Assembly (NCBI GenBank): GCA_938003855.1
Contig: CALKXD010000113.1
Coordinates: 1-41,077 of the forward strand
Source of the DNA: an uncultured Granulosicoccaceae bacterium
GTDB lineage: Bacteria; Pseudomonadota; Gammaproteobacteria; Granulosicoccales; Granulosicoccaceae
Direction: 5' to 3'
DNA: 41,077 nt
Shown: piece after piece, positions 33,830 through 41,077 of the stretch
How the letters are laid out: each line of letters begins with the position of its first letter
How positions within the stretch are numbered: the first letter of the stretch is position 1
The notes under the pieces: model-generated
Databases searched by the model: none
What the model was told of the DNA's origin: nothing
Seen by the model: only the letters and a program-made list of their open reading frames with translations
Position numbers and translations under genes: made by a program

Positions 33830-34842
33830 CAGCCCTGCCCCATCACTGAGCGGCGAACTCGCGGGTCAATCACTGCAAGAGCAATATCGGTGACAAAGTT
33901 CAGTGCCACAATAGACGCCGTCAACAGAAAAATAATTGCACCGGCCAACTGTTGATCATTAGAACGGGCCAGCGATTCCAATAACAGTGAACCGGCTTCA
34001 GTCAGGGTAAGAATTGTCGCGACGATTGGCAGTTCATTAAAGACCCGGTTTAAATCGAAACCCAGTGAGTTAACAATAGGACCCAGTGCGTGTCTGGCCG
34101 GATAGCGCCACAATAACTTACCACCACTCAGGCCCCGCGCTTTGGCAGCTGTGACATACAGTTTGCCGGACTCATCCAGCATCAGAGCGCGTACCGTCTG
34201 CAACGCAAACGCTGTAGCTGACCAGCCTAGAATAAAGATCGGCAGCCAGGCGTGTGAGAGAAAATCGAGTACCCGCGCCACCGACCACTCAGCATCCCGA
34301 TACTCCTTGGAAAACAACCCGGTCAGCGTTTCGCCGAAATACACCGTCGAGAACAGCATGATCATCAGTGCCAGCAGAAAGTTTGGCATCGCCAGCCCGA
34401 AATAAGAGACAAACCGCAAACTGCCATTCAGCCATTTGCTTTTCGACGCCGACGATATAATACCCACCGGTATGGCGATCAGGTACGCCAGTACCAGCGA
34501 GGTTAGACATATCCCCAGACTGATCAGGAATTTATCACCCAGTAACTGATTGATGTTCAGGCGCAGGATGCAGCTGTCACCAAACTCGCCTTTGAAAAAT
34601 ACCCGCCCGACCCAGCCGGTCCAGCGCTGCAGAAACGGTTTATCCAGGCCCAGCCGGACTTTCTCCGCCTCGATGTCGTCGATGGTAATCTGCTGTCCCT
34701 GGGTGTTTTTAAACGCCAGGTAGCGTTCGGCACAGGTGCCCGGGACCATTTCCATTAGGGAAAAAACGATCAGCGACACCAGTAGCAAAGTAACCAGCGC
34801 CATAAAGGCGCGGGTAATGGCAAATTGAATAAACTGGAGCAT
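33829..34842 (-). CDS. peptide-type ABC importer permease (DppB-like)
   Basis: A 337-residue inner-membrane permease of normal length. The N-terminal helix is followed by FSLMEMVPGTCAERY, typical of DppB. The EAA loop is TAAKARGLSGGKLLWRYPAR (given in 20 residues). The C-terminus has LALAVIDPRVRR, a standard DppB ending. The ATG at 34842 begins the four-gene translationally coupled block permease-permease-ATPase-ATPase, 92 bases after the binding-protein gene. Confidence 0.95.
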   Translation of the reverse strand: MLQFIQFAITRAFMALVTLLLVSLIVFSLMEMVPGTCAERYLAFKNTQGQQITIDDIEAEKVRLGLDKPFLQRWTGWVGRVFFKGEFGDSCILRLNINQLLGDKFLISLGICLTSLVLAYLIAIPVGIISSASKSKWLNGSLRFVSYFGLAMPNFLLALMIMLFSTVYFGETLTGLFSKEYRDAEWSVARVLDFLSHAWLPIFILGWSATAFALQTVRALMLDESGKLYVTAAKARGLSGGKLLWRYPARHALGPIVNSLGFDLNRVFNELPIVATILTLTEAGSLLLESLARSNDQQLAGAIIFLLTASIVALNFVTDIALAVIDPRVRRSVMGQG

Positions 34843-34893
34843 CAGTGTGCTCCGGCTTTATTGAGCTGAGTCATTCGAATAGTCAGGAAACGC

Positions 34894-34917
34894 GCACCGG
34901 GGGCCGCGACCCGGTGC
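34894..34917 (-). terminator. intercistronic stem-loop between binding-protein and permease genes
   Basis: A perfect 8-base-pair stem GCACCGGG/CCCGGTGC with an 8-base loop in the 92-base gap. Only a short T-stretch follows on the minus strand. Such hairpins commonly attenuate transcription or protect the upstream mRNA, so that the binding protein is made in excess over the permeases. Confidence 0.5.
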
Positions 34918-34934
34918 TTTGCCCTTTTAACGAT

Positions 34935-36974
34935 CTACTCGTCCAGCCACCACTGGTAGGCTTTGTACGGATACGTACGGTAATACTCGTAGGAATTGGT
35001 TTTGAACGTGGTGAAATTTTTCAGCGCGTTGCGATGATAAATCGGGCCCTGTGATTTCACCGTACCGATAAACAACAGGTTGCCGGTCATGTTTTCAACC
35101 AGCCGCGCGCCTACTTCATTCGATTTGTCACTGCCCGCTGGCAGTGTCTGGAACTCGTTGATGTCAGCGGTTAGCTGCTTAACATACTCTGGTGGCTCAA
35201 CACCGGTCGCACCATTGGAGTCGATATACTCAGCCCACAACATGCCGGTACGGTGGTCAAAGTAGTTATTAAACGGCGGAACCCAAAGCTCGTTGTTGCC
35301 CAGAATAATGCCGAGCGGCTGGCCCTTGTGCCAGGTACCGACATCCAGCTGGTTTGACGATTGTGCCGAGCGATACTCGTCTGGGGTGATTTCCTTAACC
35401 GTGCTCTGAACACCGACATCGGACCAGAACTGAGCTACCATTTCACCAACCTTACCGGGCAGACCCTGAGTGGCAAACTGAATATTCAGCACCAGTTTAT
35501 CGCCATTGGGCAACTCGCGGAAACCGTCACTGTCGGTATCTTTCAAACCCACTTCATCAAGCAGACTGTTGGCCTTGTCGGTGTCGAATTCGGTGGCAAA
35601 AGTTGCCCACTTTGGATCGACAAATTCAGGTGCCGGTGAAAAACCAATGTACTGGGCCGGAACCCCGACACCAAAATACGCCGCTTCGTTGAGCTCGTCG
35701 CGGTTGATCGCAATCGACATGGCCTGACGGAAGCGTAAATCGCCAAATACTTTGCGTTTTTCCGGGTCTTCAGATGTGACATTGAACGAAAAAGTATGCA
35801 TTGCGATGTTGGGAAGAATCTCGATGGTGTAATCGCCCTTCTCCTGACCATCAAGGAGGATCGGCGCTGATTCCATCTGCAGAGACTGTGCTTTGTAGTC
35901 TGCCTCTCCGTTCACCAGTTTAAGAATGCGGACTTCATTGTCGTTAGCGTAGACTTCGTCCTGTTCGTTGATGTACGGCATCTGGTTACCGGCAGTATCA
36001 ACCACGTGGAAGTACGGGTTCGCCACGTAGTGCCGGCCCTCGGTGGTATCGGTAACCGTGATAAAGCTCTCGAGCGTCGGATAGACGTCGGCCGGCATAT
36101 TGGCGACTTTGTCCGGGCTGTTAAGCAGCGGCGATGGTGTGTCTGTCCAGTCAGAGTTGCCAAAATACGCTTTGATCACCGCGTAGCCGTTTTCAAAGCC
36201 AAGATCTGCGGCCAGTTTGTCGGCATCAGGGTTTACATCCGGGTGGAACTGACCCAGAAAGTGCTTTGGCAGAAACGCCTGGGCAAATGACGTTGCCAGA
36301 TGCGCCAGAAAACCCGGCTTCGGGGCTGGCATGGTGAAGCGTACAGTTTGCGGGTCGAGGACGTCTACTGTCATCCGCTCACCGGCGACCAGTACATAAT
36401 CCTTTGGTTTCTCATAGATGTTGGGATCCATCGAGATCGTGTCGTACCAGAACTTTACATCCTCAGCGGTAAACGGAGCGCCATCAGACCACTTATGGCC
36501 CTTGCGCAGCGAAAACGTCAGTTGCGTGAAATCGTCATTCCATTCCCAGCTTTTGGCAATGTTCGGTACGATAGTCTCCAGATCATCGGAGTAGCGCACC
36601 AGATTGACATGGCGGGTCGACAGAAAATCAGAGGTGCCGGCTTCCGTTGCGTTAGACAGAGCGTCAAAGGTGCCACCGTACTTGCCAATCGACTGATACG
36701 GTACCATCACCAGGGGTTCTTCAGGGATGCGTTCGTTCAGTGGTGGTAACGCACCATTGCCACGAATTCGACCGTTAAGGGCTTCTGCGTCAGGGTTGCC
36801 GGAAAACTCCATGGTGCAATTAGCGGCGGCCTGATACTCCGTTAATTCGTATTGCTGGGCGTATTTACCCGGAGCAACGCCCATTGGGTCGGCGACGGTT
36901 ACCGCCGGGCAGTTCGCGTGAGCGACACCGAGGGCTGAATATAGAACAACAACCGAAAGACACGATCGCTTCAT
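34935..36974 (-). CDS. ABC importer periplasmic substrate-binding protein (SBP_bac_5 family)
   Basis: A 679-residue periplasmic binding protein for the importer encoded downstream. The signal peptide is MKRSCLSVVVLYSALGVAHA. The family core shows FSLRKGHKWSDGAPFTAEDV (about residue 170) and the later FRQAMSIAINRDELNEAAYF and DTDSDGFRELPNGDKL segments. It is about 130 residues longer than DppA or OppA, as in binding proteins for larger or non-peptide ligands. It has AGAGGAAA upstream of the ATG at 36974, and a 19-base near-palindrome lies 41 bases upstream. First gene of the operon. The ligand is unknown. Confidence 0.94.
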   Translation of the reverse strand: MKRSCLSVVVLYSALGVAHANCPAVTVADPMGVAPGKYAQQYELTEYQAAANCTMEFSGNPDAEALNGRIRGNGALPPLNERIPEEPLVMVPYQSIGKYGGTFDALSNATEAGTSDFLSTRHVNLVRYSDDLETIVPNIAKSWEWNDDFTQLTFSLRKGHKWSDGAPFTAEDVKFWYDTISMDPNIYEKPKDYVLVAGERMTVDVLDPQTVRFTMPAPKPGFLAHLATSFAQAFLPKHFLGQFHPDVNPDADKLAADLGFENGYAVIKAYFGNSDWTDTPSPLLNSPDKVANMPADVYPTLESFITVTDTTEGRHYVANPYFHVVDTAGNQMPYINEQDEVYANDNEVRILKLVNGEADYKAQSLQMESAPILLDGQEKGDYTIEILPNIAMHTFSFNVTSEDPEKRKVFGDLRFRQAMSIAINRDELNEAAYFGVGVPAQYIGFSPAPEFVDPKWATFATEFDTDKANSLLDEVGLKDTDSDGFRELPNGDKLVLNIQFATQGLPGKVGEMVAQFWSDVGVQSTVKEITPDEYRSAQSSNQLDVGTWHKGQPLGIILGNNELWVPPFNNYFDHRTGMLWAEYIDSNGATGVEPPEYVKQLTADINEFQTLPAGSDKSNEVGARLVENMTGNLLFIGTVKSQGPIYHRNALKNFTTFKTNSYEYYRTYPYKAYQWWLDE

Positions 36975-37512
36975 TTGGTTTCCTCTATTTGATTTCAGGT
37001 CATTTCCGCTCAGAGGCTTGGACAGTTCAAGCCACTGCAGCGTGGATAGACCATCCTACTGAGTCATTATGACAAACCGATGAACCGACCCGGTTACGGA
37101 GTGCTACCCGACAGGATAGACAATGCTGCCAAGCCTCCAGACAACCGGACCTAAACGCTGATCTTAAACCCACCGGCGACACCTCATAGTAATCACAAAG
37201 CGGCTGTCATTCCAGAACTAATACAATACAATCACCTCCCGCTTACCAATTAGCCGGTTGAATTTTTTCGTAAACATCGGCTACTGACGCCGTCGGCGCA
37301 CAACCGGCGCGAGCCGTCACAATCGGTCTGTCGCAGGCTCGCCCCCCTGCCGGCCACTGACCTATGGGCACTGAGACGTCGCTGCCGTTCCCGCCCTTTG
37401 AGCGGTTATGCCGCAACAGCACCCGAATGTTTGCTAAGCTTTTAAGACATCGCCAATGTCTGTCAGCCCTGCTCGCGCGCAAGCTGAACAGCAACACAAA
37501 CAGGTGAGGAAC
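36975..37512. other. 538-base divergent intergenic region
   Basis: No gene is supported. It separates the importer operon from hydroxylase paralogue B and should hold both promoters. The only distinctive element is the 19-base palindrome at 37015-37033. A smaller inverted repeat AACCG-ACC-CGGTT lies near 37083. Confidence 0.5.
37015..37033. promoter_or_regulatory. 19-base near-perfect palindrome upstream of the ABC operon
   Basis: GGCTTGGACAGTTCAAGCC matches its reverse complement except for one pair and the central base. It lies 41 bases before the binding-protein start, a typical operator position. The regulator is unknown; no obvious dedicated regulator gene is adjacent. Confidence 0.5.
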
Positions 37513-38535
37513 ATGAACAGCCCGTCAACAAATGAACGCAACCAGCAAGGCGAGTGGCGTCCAGCCCACCCTATCGTATCTGCACCAATTACCGCCTGGC
37601 CCCCACAACCGGCAAAAACACTGAAGTGGCTGTTTGGCTGGCCCGGCTTTCTATGGCCGGAAAACATTTTCTGGCTTGCTGTATCAGTGTGCACCTGGGC
37701 ATTCCTGACCCCCGAGCTCAGCACAATGAAGTCATTCGAGCTGTGGTGGGTGGCGCTGCTGTATGTGAGGAATTTTATATTTATCACGGTACTGTTCGGT
37801 GGTATGCATTATTTCCTCTACATGAGAAAAAGCCAGGGCGATCGGCTGCGTTTCACCACCAGGCCGTTCCCCACCAACAGCAAGCGGTTTAAATTTAACA
37901 ATCAGGTTCGCGACAATATGTTCCACACGCTGGTCTTCGCGGTACCCGTTGTCACCGCGTATGAATCGATCACCTATTGGCTGTTTGCAAATAACCACAT
38001 CGGCTTTATAGACCTGACAAACCCCGTCGCATTCTGGACGTGGTTTGTATTGCTGGCATTGCTCGCCCCGGTAGTGCATGCGGTGCACTTTTATTTTGGC
38101 CACCGCCTGCTGCATGTGAAGTTTCTCTATAGGCGCTACCACGCGCTTCATCACGCCAATATCCAGGTAGGACCGTGGTCCGGTTTATCCATGCATCCGG
38201 TCGAGCATGTTATTTATTTTTCAACCGTGGTGGTGCAATGGCTGATTGCGCTGCATCCGGTCAACGCCCTCTACCAACTGCAACTGGCGGCCTTCATGCC
38301 AGCGCCAGGTCACAGCGGCTATGAAAAAATGAACGTTTGCAACGGCGTGGACTTAGCCGCAGGCAGCTATTTCCATTATCAACACCACAAGTACTTTGAG
38401 TGTAACTACGGTGGCAGTCTTATGCCATTAGACAAGTGGTTTGGTACATTCCACGATGGCACCGAAGAGGCCAGCACCCGCCTGCGTGAGCAAATTCGCA
38501 GCCGCCGACAGTCCAATGCGGAAACAGCTGATTAA
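37513..38535 (+). CDS. fatty acid hydroxylase/sterol desaturase family membrane di-iron protein (paralogue B)
   Basis: A 340-residue membrane oxygenase with the same layout as paralogue A: WPPQPAKTLKWLFGWPGF near the N-terminus, about four membrane segments, HRLLH (HxxxH), HALHH (HxxHH), GPWSGLSMHPVEHVIYFS, HYQHHKYFECNY (HxxHH) and PLDKWFGTFHDG. All iron-ligand histidines appear present. The ATG at 37513 has GTGAGGAAC directly upstream; a longer frame from 37456 is less likely. It is divergent from the ABC operon and convergent with the GNAT gene. Paralogue A lies 11 kb away on the other side of the sulfatase, MetE-like and ABC genes. Substrate unknown; lipid or sterol-like. Confidence 0.93.
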   Translation: MNSPSTNERNQQGEWRPAHPIVSAPITAWPPQPAKTLKWLFGWPGFLWPENIFWLAVSVCTWAFLTPELSTMKSFELWWVALLYVRNFIFITVLFGGMHYFLYMRKSQGDRLRFTTRPFPTNSKRFKFNNQVRDNMFHTLVFAVPVVTAYESITYWLFANNHIGFIDLTNPVAFWTWFVLLALLAPVVHAVHFYFGHRLLHVKFLYRRYHALHHANIQVGPWSGLSMHPVEHVIYFSTVVVQWLIALHPVNALYQLQLAAFMPAPGHSGYEKMNVCNGVDLAAGSYFHYQHHKYFECNYGGSLMPLDKWFGTFHDGTEEASTRLREQIRSRRQSNAETAD

Positions 38536-38560
38536 CTTTACCAACCGTTGGGCGGATTGG

Positions 38561-39115
38561 CTAAGACACACTCTGCCACGCCTCACGCGTTAGTTGATAG
38601 AGTACGTGCGCACATAACGGGCTGCCAGCATCAATACGCGGATGCTCAAAACCCTGCGGGGATCGATGCAGCCCGATTTTTTTCATCACTGCGATAGACG
38701 CCAGATTGCACTGCGCCGTAAACGAAACAACCCCACTTAATGCGTAAGACTCAAAACCGGCTTTAAGGGCAGAGCGTGCGGCTTCAGTGGCATATCCGAG
38801 ACCCCAGTGCTGCTGGTGCAAGCGCCAGCCAATATCTATTTTACCCGCACAGGGATGCCACTCGGCAGGCTGAGAAAAACCCACAAAGCCAATAAATTCT
38901 CCACTTGCAATGACCTCAACCGCCCACGCGCCGGCCTCGCCGTCAGCAATGCGCCGGACATTCGCATCGATGAAGGCATTGGACTCTGCGTCTGTATAGT
39001 AGCGCGGGAAATAACGCATGACCTGCGGGTGTTTGTTCATGGCACTGAACACCCGTCGGTCATGCTCCTGCCACTGCCGCAACAGCAGCCTCTCTGTATG
39101 GATCTGTATGCTCAT
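38561..39115 (-). CDS. GNAT family N-acetyltransferase (RimJ/RimL type)
   Basis: A 184-residue acetyl-CoA-dependent transferase. The N-terminus MSIQIHTERLLLRQWQEHDR is typical of Acetyltransf_3 members. Acetyl-CoA-binding and fold segments are GEFIGFVGFSQP, IDIGWRLHQQHWGLGYATEA (R/Q-x-x-G-x-A equivalent is GLGYAT) and FTAQCNLASIAVMKKIGL. The target may be a protein N-terminus or a small molecule. The ATG at 39115 is chosen because the frame upstream to 39283 overlaps the next gene and has no similarity. Confidence 0.92.
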   Translation of the reverse strand: MSIQIHTERLLLRQWQEHDRRVFSAMNKHPQVMRYFPRYYTDAESNAFIDANVRRIADGEAGAWAVEVIASGEFIGFVGFSQPAEWHPCAGKIDIGWRLHQQHWGLGYATEAARSALKAGFESYALSGVVSFTAQCNLASIAVMKKIGLHRSPQGFEHPRIDAGSPLCAHVLYQLTREAWQSVS

Positions 39116-39270
39116 AGGCCGCTTACGACTTGTATCCACATTCTGTACTTCATGATACAAGGCAAAGACCGCCTGAGACAGTCCGATCTGCACAGAACAC
39201 CGGTCATATTGACCGGATTGCCTCGCAGTGGTTAACAGTGACCCCGGGCCAACATATACAGCGATACCGG

Positions 39271-39663
39271 TTAGCAGACCCACGGGCGCATTTGAACAAC
39301 ATTGTATGGATCAGTCCGCTTGAACGGAGCGGTCGCCTGCCCGGCATTATCAACCGCAACCAGCCGGTAGCCACAGCGGTGAACCGTGACGAGTAGGTTG
39401 TGATCATCATCCCCGATTGCACGGCGAATCTCTGCAATACACTGAGTCAGCGAATCACTCGTTACAAAGCGGTCTTCCCATACCTTGTCGAAGATATCGT
39501 CCCGACGTACCAGTGAACCACGCTTATCTACCAGCAACCGCAACACTTCAAAAGATTGATTGCGTAAATGTATCGGCTTGCCAGATCGATTCCACAACAA
39601 CTGCGCATCGGCATCAAACAAACAGTGTCCAACCTGGACTGTGGTTTCCTTTCCTGAAAACAT
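39271..39663 (-). CDS. stand-alone winged-helix DNA-binding protein (OmpR/PhoB C-terminal type)
   Basis: A 130-residue protein consisting almost only of a Trans_reg_C winged helix: FDADAQLLWNRSGKPIHL, FEVLRLLVDKRGSLVRRDDI, DSLTQCIAEIRRAIGDDDHN, and VHRCGYRLV at the wing. No receiver, TPR, membrane helix or cyclase domain follows, unlike most CadC- or PhoB-like proteins. The last 25 residues are not recognisable. The ATG at 39663 has GGAGAT 6 bases upstream. It lies between the GNAT gene and the large protein at the edge, same strand. It could be a truncated CadC-like gene or a small orphan regulator. Confidence 0.85.
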   Translation of the reverse strand: MFSGKETTVQVGHCLFDADAQLLWNRSGKPIHLRNQSFEVLRLLVDKRGSLVRRDDIFDKVWEDRFVTSDSLTQCIAEIRRAIGDDDHNLLVTVHRCGYRLVAVDNAGQATAPFKRTDPYNVVQMRPWVC

Positions 39664-39888
39664 ACAATGATCTCCGAATTTTTTTAATTATACCCGTGAC
39701 AGTCGAACGCTCCCTGCAGCGGAAACTCCCTGCGCTGAGCGGCAAAGTCATGCTATCGTACCGTCTCAGCCAGACCGTTAAAGCCGCGTGAATTTAACCG
39801 CCCTTTCGTGAATTAATCGCAATTACACCAGCGATTCTATTTTCCGGTGTTATCTATTGCTGGAATATCAGCACAGCAAAGTGTCAGG

Positions 39889-41077
39889 CTAATGACCATC
39901 AAGACCCGGCAGATCACGGAAAAAACTCGCCAGTAGAAAACTGCCTAATGGCCCAAGTTTGCGTGCACAGCCAGTGGTCAGCGTCTCTTGCAGCAGATAC
40001 AGAAAAAGCGGCGTATTGGATATTAGCCGCGCCGTGCGCAACAACTCGCCGATGCCCCCCAGTACCAGACGCTCAGCGGGAATTACCGGTAAATCAACAC
40101 CCGTGCTGGTTTTAATACCGGCGATGCAGACCTGTGCGCCGGGCAACCGTGCCAGGTGATCGATTACAAGCAGTCTGTCCAGTACACTTTTAAACTGCGC
40201 CGCCGGCATTTGATTAGTGCATTGCCGCAACGTATCCACCGGCAATACAGCAAATAAAATCTCCGCCGGAACAACACACGGCGATGAGAAACTGTGCCTC
40301 GATGGTATGCCGTTGGCCCGCAGCGTGTACCGGGAATTTTTTACCCGGCTTAGATATTCCGCAGTACAAACATAAGGCAAATAGCGTTTCGTCAGAAAAT
40401 ACTGGTACAAAGAGACCACCCGATGGCGGCGCGCTTGCTTTTCCAGGCGAGCATCAGTCGACAGATGCCGGTTGTTATATAAACGCCGGTCAAGCTGCCA
40501 GAAGTATTGATGATACCCGACACAATGGGCCAGCCAGCAGTCGTGAAGTTTTTCACGCTGCGCGGCCGCGTCTGCTGTGGTCGCGGTCGCCTGTTGGCAG
40601 CCTCGATTCATCTCAGGGCAAAAATACAACGAATTCAGGTTGAGCCCATCTACCATCAACATGCCAGACCCCACACTGAACTCCGGACTGACAGCGAGAG
40701 TGTGGAGGATATCGAGATACAGATAACTTCCAAGTCCGCCAGGCTGCTGACCGCTACTTTCAGCCACTGATAATGTGCCACACGCTGAAGCGCCCGATTC
40801 AACCGATGCTATCGTTAAATCAGCAAGGATCCGTCGGGTTACCTGATACACCGCGTCACTGTGCCTGGTTTGGTCTTCCGGGAAATAATAGCCTTCGGGG
40901 GAGCGCACTGACTGCAAGGCCAGATCTATAAACGACCGATTCCCATACAACGGTAACAGAGGCTCTATCACTGACCACAGATGCTTGCGAACGTCCATCA
41001 CGTAGTGAAATTGTCCATTTCTAGGGTTCCCGGTGACTGCCCGACAAGATGAGTCAATAACCTTAGTAACAATCAAT
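39889..41077 (-). CDS. large protein with faint haem-peroxidase-like C-terminus (N-terminus probably outside window)
   Basis: The frame runs from the window edge to a stop at 39889, at least 395 residues; a TTG at 41076 is the only start near the edge and is not convincing, so the gene probably begins outside. The end (NTPLFLYLLQETLTTG, then RKLGPLGSFLLASFF) resembles the closing segment of bacterial animal-type haem peroxidases (TPLW-Y-L-EA, then LGPVGxRIVAEVF), and VVPAEILFAVL could match their PVEF segment. The proximal-histidine pattern expected after it is not seen. No signal peptide can be judged. I would treat it as unknown, with a distant or degenerate peroxidase as the leading idea. 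Confidence 0.55.
   Translation of the reverse strand, partial: LIVTKVIDSSCRAVTGNPRNGQFHYVMDVRKHLWSVIEPLLPLYGNRSFIDLALQSVRSPEGYYFPEDQTRHSDAVYQVTRRILADLTIASVESGASACGTLSVAESSGQQPGGLGSYLYLDILHTLAVSPEFSVGSGMLMVDGLNLNSLYFCPEMNRGCQQATATTADAAAQREKLHDCWLAHCVGYHQYFWQLDRRLYNNRHLSTDARLEKQARRHRVVSLYQYFLTKRYLPYVCTAEYLSRVKNSRYTLRANGIPSRHSFSSPCVVPAEILFAVLPVDTLRQCTNQMPAAQFKSVLDRLLVIDHLARLPGAQVCIAGIKTSTGVDLPVIPAERLVLGGIGELLRTARLISNTPLFLYLLQETLTTGCARKLGPLGSFLLASFFRDLPGLDGH

Noticed and set aside
1-41077. CRISPR arrays, tRNA or rRNA genes, transposases and phage genes
   Set aside because: Looked for by eye on both strands; no regularly spaced repeats, cloverleaf-like sequences or recognisable mobile-element proteins were found.

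Overview
The window looks like chromosomal DNA of a marine-type, heterotrophic gammaproteobacterium. The evidence is a moderately GC-rich, densely coding sequence, BCCT and peptide-type ABC importers, a sulfatase, membrane-bound urate oxidation, CheV chemotaxis and c-di-GMP signalling. The genus cannot be fixed from the sequence. No tRNA, rRNA, insertion sequence, phage gene or CRISPR array was seen.

Region 1 (1-7311) is a minus-strand catabolic block: aldehyde dehydrogenase, M19 dipeptidase-like protein, an unrecognised 564-residue protein and a DUF3726 protein, overlapping or nearly touching, followed by a BCCT carrier cut by the window edge. The dehydrogenase resembles 2-oxoglutarate-semialdehyde dehydrogenases, so hydroxyproline or a betaine of it is a reasonable but unproven substrate. 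A divergent LysR gene is broken by one in-frame TAG. Region 2 (7594-12571) holds a membrane GGDEF/EAL protein, a type I dehydroquinate dehydratase carrying what looks like a relic of shikimate dehydrogenase, and a crotonase/Gfo-Idh-MocA oxidoreductase pair. Region 3 (12572-14376) is a long intergenic stretch and cheV.

Region 4 (14451-20126) is a purine catabolic operon on the minus strand: NCS2 permease, ureidoglycolate lyase, ureidoglycine aminohydrolase, hydroxyisourate hydrolase, membrane urate hydroxylase PuuD, an FCD-type GntR regulator, then an intrinsic terminator. It covers urate to 5-hydroxyisourate to OHCU, and ureidoglycine to ureidoglycolate to glyoxylate plus urea. OHCU decarboxylase, allantoinase and allantoate amidohydrolase are not in the window. 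The permease ends in a 142-residue Arg/Tyr/Asp/Pro repeat tail. Region 5 (20557-26109) has two lipoproteins, a MAPEG protein, two tandem cytochrome P460-family proteins and a LysR regulator.

Region 6 (26522-38535) groups two paralogous membrane di-iron hydroxylases (fatty acid hydroxylase/sterol desaturase family) around a sulfatase, a stand-alone MetE-type catalytic domain and a complete five-gene peptide-type ABC importer. Their orientations alternate, so this is not one operon, but the composition suggests uptake and processing of an unknown sulfated, methylated or lipid-like compound. Region 7 (38561-41077) has a GNAT acetyltransferase, an orphan winged-helix regulator and a large protein with a faint haem-peroxidase-like C-terminus that runs to the window edge.

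The points most worth following up are the DUF3726/564-residue pair beside an M19 protein with altered metal ligands, the urate permease tail, the diverged P460 pair, the AroD-AroE relic, and the hydroxylase/sulfatase/MetE/ABC neighbourhood. All residue numbers and motif matches were read by eye; no database search was run.
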